Source of the DNA: Bacteroidota bacterium
Lineage (GTDB): Bacteria; Bacteroidota; Bacteroidia; Bacteroidales; VadinHA17
Length of the DNA stretch: 13,974 bases
Reading direction: 5' to 3'
Assembly (NCBI GenBank): GCA_030628785.1
Contig: DAOVQI010000034.1
Span: 1 to 13,974 of the forward strand
A program made the translations under genes and the position numbers. Positions 1 through 6,389 of the stretch are shown here, piece by piece. The number at the start of each line of letters is the position of its first letter. The stretch's first letter is position 1. The notes beneath the pieces are model-generated. The model saw nothing but the letters and a program-made list of their open reading frames with translations. It had not been told where the DNA came from and made no database searches.

Positions 1-482
1 ACACCAGACCAGTCATGCGTACGCATGGGACGGACATTGATTAGCGCAGTACCCTCAGTGAAAACCTTATCATCTAGAAGACCACGATCCCTTATGCTTA
101 TTTTATCCCCAGGTACACCAACTTCCATTACCCTGTTTTTGATGGCATCTTCCAGTTCCAAAGGAGTACGAAGACGACCCCATACATTTGATTTGATACC
201 AACAACGTCTTTAGGCATAATAAGGCTTTTCCAGGCTGTTTGTGTTTCATTATATCCGGTAAGCTCCCTCACAGCCTTATCAAGCATATCCCGGATCACC
301 GCCTTGTTGACGATCCGGGAATCATTAATAACTCCCTCATGCCGGATTAGTATAACCTTTGTCTTATTTTCAGTATTACCTCCAAAAAGCTTAACCGGAA
401 AATTTAAATACACTGCACCTCCTGCCGCAGCAATTGCAGAATTCTTCAGTAATGTTCTCCTTGTAATTGTTTTTTTTGCCAT
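1..482 (-). CDS. Tat-exported DUF362-family protein, 3' end missing
   Basis: The first 160 codons of a gene that runs off the low end of the window. The N-terminus is a twin-arginine signal: TRRTLLK with R8 and R9, then an Ala/Gly-rich hydrophobic stretch (about residues 14-25), so the protein is probably exported folded. The mature part reads like the start of a DUF362 domain: VVGIKSNVWG (about 93-102), then TPLELEDAI, then GVPGDKISIRDRG (122-134), matching the family pattern of a beta strand with an Asn followed by a helix and a 'GVP..I.I.DR' strand. DUF362 proteins often carry or neighbour Fe-S domains; their reaction is not established. No Fe-S motif lies in the visible part, but most of the protein is missing. 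The ATG begins 48 bases after the DUF6599 stop, so the two are probably cotranscribed. There is no clear ribosome binding site. Family assignment is by pattern recognition only. Confidence 0.8.
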   Translation of the reverse strand, partial: MAKKTITRRTLLKNSAIAAAGGAVYLNFPVKLFGGNTENKTKVILIRHEGVINDSRIVNKAVIRDMLDKAVRELTGYNETQTAWKSLIMPKDVVGIKSNVWGRLRTPLELEDAIKNRVMEVGVPGDKISIRDRGLLDDKVFTEGTALINVRPMRTHDWSG

Positions 483-530
483 TTTATGTAAGGTTTACGG
501 TTTGCATATATGAATTTGAATTGAAAGGTG

Positions 531-1415
531 CTATTTTTCCCGAACTTGATTCATCAATTCCAGTGCCTGTGTTTTTGATCCGGCATTAAATACTCCCACC
601 AGAATCTTATTCATTGTCTTGCAAGCCATCCAACTGCCATCTTCAATTTCGACAGTAGCTGAAGTTTGAATTTCTTTTGAGTAATTTTCACTGAAGCTTT
701 TAAAGGCAACCCGGGCATCTGCTATTGTAGGATATTCAATAATCAGCAAATAACACCTGTTTTCAGGATCGCCGTATTTTGCCAAAATACCATCAGTTTT
801 TTCATTAATATTCAATATATTCTCATCGGATATATAATAAAAAGAATTCAGCCAGGCGGGATGAAAAAAATAAAGAATACTTTCTTCAACTAATCCTGTA
901 ACAGGCAGAAGCATAAGAATTTCAGGCAGTTGCCCCTCCCCTTTTATTAAATTATCTATATCTTCAGCAAGTTTACGAATGGCCGACATGGAAGATTCCG
1001 TTTCATCATCGGAAACCACTGAAACAAAATATTGGTTCTTCCAGAACATGATGACACCTTCATAAACCTGACAGCCCTGTCCGTATGAATAATCAACATC
1101 CTCCCTGACATGGCTAAAAACACCGAAAGCATTCTTTGCCTCTACCATATCAAAGATTTCTACTGTTAGATTGGGTTGGCCGGGTTTGCTGTAGGTACGG
1201 CTTATAACTTCTTTAAATCCATAGGAAATGTATAATTCTGCACCACCATTAATGTAATTATACAATGTCTCAGAATTGTAATACCGGTCTTTTTCAGCAG
1301 ATTGCCATCCCTGGATAGAAAGGGGTAGTAAATCCTCAAGTGTTGAAGCATCTAAGTCCATACAGGATAAAATATTTAAAAGGAGGAAAATAAAAATCCA
1401 CTTTGATATTGACAT
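531..1415 (-). CDS. DUF6599 family protein, probable lipoprotein
   Basis: A 294-residue exported protein of unknown function. Residues 5-17 are hydrophobic and end in ILSC (C18), a plausible lipobox, so it may be lipid-anchored; simple signal peptidase cleavage is the alternative. The hallmark block is YINGGAELYISYGF (54-67), preceded by a GW (36-37) and an SETLYN segment, the usual signature of DUF6599. A later stretch (about 85-130) with 'DMVEAKNAFGVFS' and 'VYEGVIMFWKNQYFVSV' also fits that family. The C-terminal part (about 180-290) looks like a second related alpha/beta unit ending in ILVGVFNAG. No catalytic motif is visible. It sits between a ferredoxin-type aldo/keto reductase upstream (199 bases) and a Tat-exported DUF362 protein downstream (48 bases) on the same strand, which suggests a joint role. 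The ATG is chosen because the signal sequence follows directly. Confidence 0.8.
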   Translation of the reverse strand: MSISKWIFIFLLLNILSCMDLDASTLEDLLPLSIQGWQSAEKDRYYNSETLYNYINGGAELYISYGFKEVISRTYSKPGQPNLTVEIFDMVEAKNAFGVFSHVREDVDYSYGQGCQVYEGVIMFWKNQYFVSVVSDDETESSMSAIRKLAEDIDNLIKGEGQLPEILMLLPVTGLVEESILYFFHPAWLNSFYYISDENILNINEKTDGILAKYGDPENRCYLLIIEYPTIADARVAFKSFSENYSKEIQTSATVEIEDGSWMACKTMNKILVGVFNAGSKTQALELMNQVREK

Positions 1416-1521
1416 AGAAATGAAATCTTAGTTGAATTAAAGATAAGAACATAGCTTCACAAATATACCTTGTGAAATATTGCTTTGCAATAAAATAACA
1501 GGATAAAGTGTATTCTTAATT

Positions 1522-1594
1522 TTAGGCATTTTAGGCATTTCTTTTATTAGGCACTTCTTCATTTAGGCACTTTAAACTTTAGGCACTTTAGGCA
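1522..1594 (+). repeat. TTAGGCA short tandem array behind the AKR gene
   Basis: Six exact copies of TTAGGCA start at 1522, 1531, 1547, 1563, 1579 and 1588, with spacings of 9, 16, 16, 16 and 9 bases. The array lies 20 bases after the stop codon of the aldo/keto reductase gene and, on the transcribed strand, reads as repeated TGCCTAA. A shorter degenerate relative lies at 9388-9427. It fills most of the 199-base gap to the DUF6599 gene. Function is unknown. Confidence 0.85.
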
Positions 1595-1614
1595 CTTATA
1601 TTTGGACAACTCCC

Positions 1615-2718
1615 TTACTCAAGGTTATCCTTTATCCACTCCAGGCGTTCAATAATATTCAGGTATTGTGTACACTCCTCCTCGCATGCCCCACATTGCG
1701 TACAATCAGCAGCTTTCTTAAGGCTTTTATACAAGGGTCCGAACTGTGTATACCAATTATAACGTTCCCGTGTACTGTTTTTGTCCCCGGTCAGCATATA
1801 AGTATTATAAATTTCCATAAAAGAGCTGATGTTTATTTCTTCAGGGCAATGGCTGAGGCAATAATTGCATGATGTGCACATTGAAGGATGAGATGATTCA
1901 ATCATTTCCGCTGTCCGGTTCTGTTCTTTAACTGATTTTTTTCTAGCCCGTCCAGCTATTTTTATGTTTTCTTTTACTATTTCCCTGCTGTTCATTCCTG
2001 AAAGGGTGACATCAATGAAAGGAGATTCGAGGCAAAACCTCAATGCATCTTCAACAGGCGAATTATTGCTATCTGAATAAATCCTTACCATATCCCTGAA
2101 AGAAGGAATTACTCCACCATAGAGGGGATTCATTACAATTGTGCCAAGATTATGCTTTTTTGCATACCGCAGTCCTTCTTCTCTTGCTCTGAAATTCAGG
2201 GCATTATATGGAATCATGATGAATTCAAATAATCCTGAATCCACAATTTTTATTATATCTTCAGAATACATATGGGTTGAAACGCCAACATGACTGATTA
2301 GTCCCTTTTTTTTGGCTTTAATGATTGCTTCCAGGGATCTGCCTTTCATTTTTGCTTTTTCAAACTGATGGGGATGAATTACACACCATAGAAAATAGAA
2401 ATCGATCTGGTCAACCTTAAGCCTCTTTAATGACCGTTCTATACTCTTTTCTATTTCCTTTGCTGATTTCTCATTCTCTCCTTTTGTAGCAACCAGGAAT
2501 TGATCCCTGGGCATTTCGTTGAAGGCTTTACCATAGATGTCCTCACTCCTGTCTTCATTGTATATCGGGGCCGTATCAAAATAATTTATGCCTAATTCAT
2601 TGGCATAACGAATGGAGGCAATGCATTCTTTTTCAGGAATTTCCTTCTCAAACCGCATCCCTCCCATTCCAAGCCATGTCACGTTTTTTCCTGTTTTTCC
2701 AAAGATTGTCTTATTCAT
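1615..2718 (-). CDS. Aldo/keto reductase with C-terminal 2[4Fe-4S] ferredoxin domain
   Basis: A 367-residue cytoplasmic oxidoreductase of the ferredoxin-fused aldo/keto reductase type (COG1453-like). The TIM-barrel part covers about residues 1-265: it opens with the typical FGKTGKNVTWLGMGGMRF, and carries FDTAPIYN (D48, Y53) and ATKG (K79), three of the four usual catalytic residues. The fourth, a His after the 'DxYxL' strand, is replaced by Trp in DFYFLW (W111), with His at 115 and 117 nearby. SGMNSREIVKENI (240-252) is the usual C-terminal cofactor-side motif. Two cysteine clusters follow: C281, C284, C287, C291-P and C339, C342, C345, C349; the second has T where a Pro is usual. No signal peptide is seen. 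The substrate is unknown; electron transfer through the ferredoxin part is inferred. It is the first gene of the probable AKR - DUF6599 - DUF362 unit. Confidence 0.9.
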   Translation of the reverse strand: MNKTIFGKTGKNVTWLGMGGMRFEKEIPEKECIASIRYANELGINYFDTAPIYNEDRSEDIYGKAFNEMPRDQFLVATKGENEKSAKEIEKSIERSLKRLKVDQIDFYFLWCVIHPHQFEKAKMKGRSLEAIIKAKKKGLISHVGVSTHMYSEDIIKIVDSGLFEFIMIPYNALNFRAREEGLRYAKKHNLGTIVMNPLYGGVIPSFRDMVRIYSDSNNSPVEDALRFCLESPFIDVTLSGMNSREIVKENIKIAGRARKKSVKEQNRTAEMIESSHPSMCTSCNYCLSHCPEEINISSFMEIYNTYMLTGDKNSTRERYNWYTQFGPLYKSLKKAADCTQCGACEEECTQYLNIIERLEWIKDNLE

Positions 2719-2943
2719 AATGTATTTTAAAACAGATTACTAAATTTACGTTTATGTTAGTCAAAAAAGTAAAGTATTCAATTTTTTTAGCCCTCAAGAA
2801 CGCAAAGCGGTAAATTATAAAAATTTCACTATTGTGCAACCTTAAATTATAGTTAGAGAATCTTTTGCCTGTTCCGGTCCATGATGCGATTTCTCTCCTA
2901 TGAACATGGGTAGTTGGACCGGTTGATCTTACCTGTATCTATA

Positions 2944-2962
2944 CCCCGGGCTGCGCCCGGGG
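2944..2962. repeat. Perfect GC-rich inverted repeat, 8-bp arms, 3-base loop
   Basis: CCCCGGGC and GCCCGGGG flank a TGC loop. It stands out sharply in an AT-rich intergenic region and is followed 12 bases later by a second triloop hairpin. It could be a unit of a dispersed intergenic repeat family; a terminator is less likely because no T-run follows on either strand. Confidence 0.85.
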
Positions 2963-2974
2963 CTATTATTGTTA

Positions 2975-2989
2975 GACCCTTGCAGGGTC
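2975..2989. repeat. Inverted repeat, 6-bp arms, 3-base loop
   Basis: GACCCT and AGGGTC flank a TGC loop, the same loop as in the neighbouring hairpin at 2944-2962. The two together look like a compound repeat unit rather than independent chance palindromes. Confidence 0.75.
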
Positions 2990-3483
2990 AATGACTCGTT
3001 TTTAGACAACCCCTGAAAAGCCATACTGTTCCTTTTGAACCTTAAAGGGTCAAAAATCTGATATTTGTTGAATGATTTTTTCTTAACCCAAATTAAACCA
3101 TGACAGGAAAAAATCATCAACGTATTAAAATCCATGCAAAAATAGTTCATTAACTAAATCAATTCTTTTCATGGTAAATATTTTAATTCGACTCAATTTG
3201 AAATGTTTTAATATTTAAGCCGGAACATAAAGCTGAGACCAGAGAATTGAGAACAGAATTAAGTGGTAAAAGCAGAAACAGTAGGCAGTTTGCAAAGGAA
3301 AAATAAGTAGGATATAAACCCCCTTCGGATAGTGAGTTATTTCAATTTTTCCTTAAACTGTTTCTTGAATTTCTTAACCTTAGGATCAATTATAACCGTA
3401 CAATAATGTATTTGCTGTTTTCAATTCCCTGTTAAATGTGATTATTAGGTATCTATTTACGGATAAATCCGGTTCCTTTGTTC

Positions 3484-4845
3484 TTAAAAACTATAGATAA
3501 ATTTTACGAATACTTCATCCTTATCAATCAATCGAACAAACATATTATCCCCTTTTCCTTCCAGTATCCTTACTCCCAGCATGATTTCAGCATTATCGTT
3601 TGGTAAATAAGTAATACTTGGTGAATAAATTAAAGCATAACCGGATGAAAGGTTTTTCCAGTCGGAAACAACAAAAGCTCCGGTAACAGGATTGAGTTTT
3701 AATTTATCGTCAAATAGTTTTTTCTCAAAATTAAATATGAAATAATCATTCAGGTTATCCCGCCCCATTTCATGAAAAAATCCATGGAGAAACTGGAAAT
3801 TCAAGTATGATCCGTCCCTGAATGTATAATCTGCTCCGATAAGGTATTTCAGATATATTTCCTTTTCCAGTATTGTGGAATCTGTTGGAAATATACCCAA
3901 CGATGAAAGATCAACGGTCATGGTAAGTTTTTCATCCGGGAAAAATGCTCCAATTTCACTCCAGATTCCAACACTGCCAATAGCTCCTGCCAGGTCAGCT
4001 CCAAAAATATTCATTCTTGGGTAATACAAAAATGATTTGAGGTTTACACCTCCCATAAGATCGACAGGTGTAATGACATTCATATCCGGAACAGGAAGTC
4101 CTGATCGTCCGTAAACATAACTCACTGAAACATCATAACCCAGAAGAAAGCCTCCAAATTTTATCCCGTAGTTGCCTGATTCACCCAGGTTGACATCCGG
4201 CAGGAGCAGCGAATCCCTGAAATCTTTCAACAACAACCCGGCAGGTAAAGAAATATCCTGATTAAATGCAGATGTAAGTTCGCCTACAGGGAGTGTTGCC
4301 GGCCTGAAAAATGGAAAAAAAGCTCCTTCAATAAACCAATCCCTGATATAGTAAGTCATTTTTATACCATCCGAACCATGGTATCGTCCAAAATCCCAGA
4401 TATCTTCCAGATCATACGGATCCAGGTTGTTCGTAGGATTGATTACGTCACCTCTCCCCCATGCCAAACGTTGTCTGCCAATCCTGATATCAAGGTTCTC
4501 TGTCAAAAATCCATACAGGTCAACATAGGCTTCACGGATATCAAGATTATAAGGGGATGTTAAGTCCTTTGATGACAACTGACCAATATGGGTGAGACCG
4601 GGAAAACCAAAGCTTCTCAGCCAAACTTCGGAAAAAAACCTGGCTTCGCCTTTTTTCCGGCTCTCCAATTGAATATTCAACCTGTTCTCATTCCACGACC
4701 ATTTATTTTCGTTTTGTGTTAAAAATCGCTGGTCAGTGCTGAATTTTCCCATAAGATTCAGCCTGGAATTATCCTGGGCAGTTAGTATTCCAAAGTTTGC
4801 TGCCATCAGTAAAAACAGGGTTGTAAAAACATTATACCATTTCAT
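3484..4845 (-). CDS. Outer-membrane beta-barrel protein with DUF1302-like motifs
   Basis: A 453-residue exported protein, counted from the ATG at 4845. An upstream ATG at 4857 adds four residues, but GGAGG lies five bases before the 4845 ATG and the signal peptide starts there (hydrophobic to about residue 20, cleavage near ILTAQ). The mature protein is a series of amphipathic strands. The segment IREAYVDLYG, then LDIRIGRQRLAWGRGDVINP, then NNLDPYDLEDIWDFGRYHG (about residues 105-160) is the classic DUF1302-like strand pair with 'GRQ..WG..D...P.N.L.P.D'. The protein ends EVFVKFIYSF; a terminal Phe is typical of barrels inserted by the BAM machinery. It is the outer-membrane partner expected for the RND pump and LolA-like protein encoded upstream, from which it is separated by a 757-bp repeat island. 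Cargo is unknown; a general porin is the alternative. Confidence 0.8.
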   Translation of the reverse strand: MKWYNVFTTLFLLMAANFGILTAQDNSRLNLMGKFSTDQRFLTQNENKWSWNENRLNIQLESRKKGEARFFSEVWLRSFGFPGLTHIGQLSSKDLTSPYNLDIREAYVDLYGFLTENLDIRIGRQRLAWGRGDVINPTNNLDPYDLEDIWDFGRYHGSDGIKMTYYIRDWFIEGAFFPFFRPATLPVGELTSAFNQDISLPAGLLLKDFRDSLLLPDVNLGESGNYGIKFGGFLLGYDVSVSYVYGRSGLPVPDMNVITPVDLMGGVNLKSFLYYPRMNIFGADLAGAIGSVGIWSEIGAFFPDEKLTMTVDLSSLGIFPTDSTILEKEIYLKYLIGADYTFRDGSYLNFQFLHGFFHEMGRDNLNDYFIFNFEKKLFDDKLKLNPVTGAFVVSDWKNLSSGYALIYSPSITYLPNDNAEIMLGVRILEGKGDNMFVRLIDKDEVFVKFIYSF

Positions 4846-4850
4846 AAGTG

Positions 4851-4855
4851 CCTCC
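4851..4855 (-). promoter_or_regulatory. Shine-Dalgarno sequence of the beta-barrel gene
   Basis: GGAGG on the minus strand, five bases before the ATG at 4845. It overlaps the upstream in-frame ATG (4857-4855), so it supports the downstream start. A strong Shine-Dalgarno is unusual for this window, where the other genes show none. Confidence 0.65.
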
Positions 4856-4923
4856 ATATTTAGTTATTTGTAACTACTCAGTTCTTTTGAGTCGTTTTCT
4901 TATATTTAGTAACAATTCAAATT

Positions 4924-4980
4924 GTTATACGTTATACGTTATACGTTATAAGTTATTAGTTATTAGTTATAAGGTTATAA
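4924..4980 (+). repeat. GTTATAC/GTTATAA heptamer array (left)
   Basis: Seven-base units: GTTATAC three times, GTTATAA, GTTATTA twice, GTTATAA, one extra G, GTTATAA. It faces an inverted relative at 5537-5577 across the island. Confidence 0.85.
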
Positions 4981-5115
4981 GCTATTATATCTTCATGAAA
5001 CAGATTTTTGCCATCAAGTCTTGGTATTTGATTTAGGGTGTGTAATAGATTAACCATAGTATCATGCTTTAAATAAATATTTCAATTTGGTTAAATCAAT
5101 AAATTCCACGAAATT

Positions 5116-5168
5116 AGAGTTACGACTCTTAATAAAACTAAAGCCTACCAGCCGAATACAATTCGGCT
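5116..5168. repeat. Two consecutive short hairpins
   Basis: AGAGT-TACG-ACTCT (5116-5129) is followed by AGCCGAAT-ACA-ATTCGGCT (5150-5168), both with perfect arms. They lie inside the repeat island and have no T-run, so they do not look like terminators. Confidence 0.75.
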
Positions 5169-5216
5169 CTACATTAAATGGTTTTTGGTTTACTCGCTCC
5201 CATCTCACTGTCACCC

Positions 5217-5254
5217 AGTCTCTTAGTCTCTCAGTCTCCTATTCTCCCAGTCTC
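5217..5254 (+). repeat. Octamer array of AGTCTC words
   Basis: AGTCTC (once ATTCTC) recurs at 5217, 5225, 5233, 5241 and 5249, an exact 8-base period with two variable bases between words. Pyrimidine-rich on the plus strand. Confidence 0.85.
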
Positions 5255-5260
5255 CTTCAC

Positions 5261-5343
5261 AGACTCTGCCAGGCCCTTCGGACGCTGGCAGGTCTCTCAC
5301 CCTCTCCCCCGCCCGAACGACTGGAGTCGTCCAGTCGGGCGGG
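5261..5343. repeat. Two strong GC-rich hairpins
   Basis: The first (5261-5295) pairs AGAC with GTCT and CTGCCAG (5266-5272) with CTGGCAG (5285-5291) around a CTTC-containing loop. The second (5308-5343) pairs CCCGCC with GGCGGG and CGACTGGA (5318-5325) with TCCAGTCG (5330-5337) around GTCG, leaving a four-base bulge. They are far more GC-rich than the surroundings. Confidence 0.8.
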
Positions 5344-5500
5344 CAGTCTCTCTATCAATCAGAAATCCTCAACGTTTGAACGAACATAGTGAGTGAAAAC
5401 CTCACGAGCAGCTGGTGTGTGCGCTATGCGGGTGCGAGTAATCAACAATCCGAAATCCGTTAACTGCCTCCTGCTCCAATCACTGCTACTTTGCCCGTAA

Positions 5501-5577
5501 CCAGTACTCAGTACCCAGCACCCAGTACCCAGCATTTAACATATAACTATTAACTTATAACATATAACATATAACAT
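5501..5577. repeat. Heptamer arrays CCCAGTA and inverted GTTATAT
   Basis: Positions 5501-5534 hold five seven-base units of the CCCAGTA/CCCAGCA type, the first one base short. Positions 5537-5577, read on the minus strand, hold units GTTATAT twice, GTTATAA, GTTAATA and GTTATAT, the same heptamer family as 4924-4980 but in opposite orientation. Confidence 0.8.
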
Positions 5578-5595
5578 TTCTTTCCTCTCAACGCT

Positions 5596-5617
5596 CTGAT
5601 TAGTTACAGTTTCTAAT
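5596..5617 (-). other. Conserved 3' element behind the LolA-like gene
   Basis: On the transcribed strand it reads ATTAG-AAACTGTAA-CTAAT-CAG, a 5-bp stem with a 9-base loop, 22 bases after the LolA-like stop codon. Nearly the same sequence occurs at 12442-12465 behind the M16 gene. It is also the right end of the repeat island. It could be an RNA element or a mobile-repeat end; no T-run follows, so a standard terminator is doubtful. Confidence 0.55.
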
Positions 5618-5639
5618 ATCCCTCTTACTTCGAAGAATC

Positions 5640-6383
5640 CTATTGCTTAAGTTTTCGTACTGTAAATTCCTCATCCGAAAAGTTATTATCAAAACTTATT
5701 TCCGTCATGATCATCCTGGTTTTGTGCTGTTTTCTTAAATCGGTCATCTCCATAACAACAGGCGTCCAATAACCTTGTTTCTGTTCAAATGTGCTTACCA
5801 GTTCTTTTGCTTTAATGCCAGCCCTGTTAAAATATTCCACTCTTTTCATATAAAAATTGTTTCTATCAACGTACAGGACAAGCCAGGCATAATCGGACCG
5901 GATACCAGGTTTCGGCTTGAGTACCAGAACGTATTGATCTGACAGTGTTTCTTTCAGCTCAGGAATATATTTCTCGGAATAGGGTTTGGCTTCCATGTCT
6001 TCGTAAGTAAAATCGGTTCCGGCAAAGTTCTGGTTTTTTACATGTGTGGCAATTCGCCGTTCTTTCTTAAAAGCAGGTAAATAGACGTACATTACCTCAC
6101 CGGGAAGAGAAAGAAATCCTATTCCTGCCTGTGAGGCAGGTGCTGTAAACCGTGTCAAACGCATATGCCTGCCTTTCTGCATCGTGATCGCCTTTCGTTC
6201 CCTTGTTTTTCCATTCCTGTCGGTTAAAACTATGGTTGTCACAGACTTTTGATCTTTTGATGCGTACATCACCTCATCCATTTTTTCTAATATTTCTGAT
6301 GCACTCTGAGCTGATGAAAACAGGCTAAACATAAATGCCGTCAATATCAGCAAGCTTTGGATTTTCTTTTTATTCATTTTCAT
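5640..6383 (-). CDS. Periplasmic outer-membrane lipoprotein-sorting-like protein (PF17131 type)
   Basis: A 247-residue secreted protein of the LolA-like fold family that accompanies RND/MMPL pumps. A signal peptide covers about residues 1-26 (K-rich start, hydrophobic core, cleavage near SSAQS). The mature protein starts with the typical ILEKMDEVMYASKD and continues with long beta strands. Family landmarks are LTRFTAPASQAGIGFLS (76-92), MYVYLPAFKKERRI (98-111) and the motif GTDFTYEDME (122-131). By analogy with LolA it should bind a hydrophobic or lipid molecule in its half-barrel; this is inferred. The ATG lies 6 bases behind the stop codon of the RND transporter, so the two are cotranscribed and probably act together. 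A second ATG two codons downstream is possible. A signal-peptidase I site fits better than a lipobox. Confidence 0.88.
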   Translation of the reverse strand: MKMNKKKIQSLLILTAFMFSLFSSAQSASEILEKMDEVMYASKDQKSVTTIVLTDRNGKTRERKAITMQKGRHMRLTRFTAPASQAGIGFLSLPGEVMYVYLPAFKKERRIATHVKNQNFAGTDFTYEDMEAKPYSEKYIPELKETLSDQYVLVLKPKPGIRSDYAWLVLYVDRNNFYMKRVEYFNRAGIKAKELVSTFEQKQGYWTPVVMEMTDLRKQHKTRMIMTEISFDNNFSDEEFTVRKLKQ

Positions 6384-6389
6384 TTTACA

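Larger units (their letters stand above)
2719..3483. other. 765-bp non-coding region with hairpins
   Basis: I find no convincing gene here. An open frame of 73 codons at 3150-2929 on the minus strand runs straight through the two GC-rich hairpins and has no recognisable domain, so I treat it as spurious. The region holds two adjacent triloop hairpins (2944-2962 and 2975-2989) and a weaker one near 3039-3050. The rest is AT-rich. No clear terminator was found directly behind the beta-barrel gene. Confidence 0.7.
4860..5616. repeat. 757-bp non-coding repeat island bounded by imperfect inverted repeats
   Basis: The left end (4860-4881) reads TTAG-N5-TGTAACTACTCAG on the plus strand. The right end, read inward on the minus strand, is TTAG-N4-TGTAACTAATCAG (5616-5596): 16 of 17 fixed positions agree. 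The triplet TAT abuts both ends (4857-4859 and 5617-5619), a possible 3-base target duplication. Heptamer arrays of the GTTATA type sit just inside both ends in opposite orientation. Between them are several hairpins and an octamer array. Open frames inside are low-complexity and unconvincing. It may be a MITE-like or other non-autonomous element, or an array of intergenic repeats; no transposase is present. Confidence 0.55.

Noticed and set aside
13..26. 14-bp perfect palindrome CATGCGTACGCATG
   Set aside because: It lies within the DUF362 reading frame (RPMRTHD) with no second copy; most likely coincidence.
25..513. Long plus-strand open frame opposite the DUF362 gene
   Set aside because: The minus-strand frame has a Tat signal and DUF362 motifs; the plus-strand product has no recognisable feature.
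2929..3150. Open frame of 73 codons on the minus strand
   Set aside because: Its C-terminal codons run through two perfect hairpins, the product has no domain or signal, and the composition is that of intergenic repeats.
3337..3420. Lysine-rich open stretch on the minus strand, possible decayed gene end
   Set aside because: Only 28 codons including the stop, no start codon, and Lys-rich frames arise easily in AT-rich DNA.
5087..5396. Two overlapping plus-strand open frames inside the repeat island
   Set aside because: They translate the AGTCTC array and GC hairpins into Ser/Pro/Leu-rich low-complexity sequence with no start signal.
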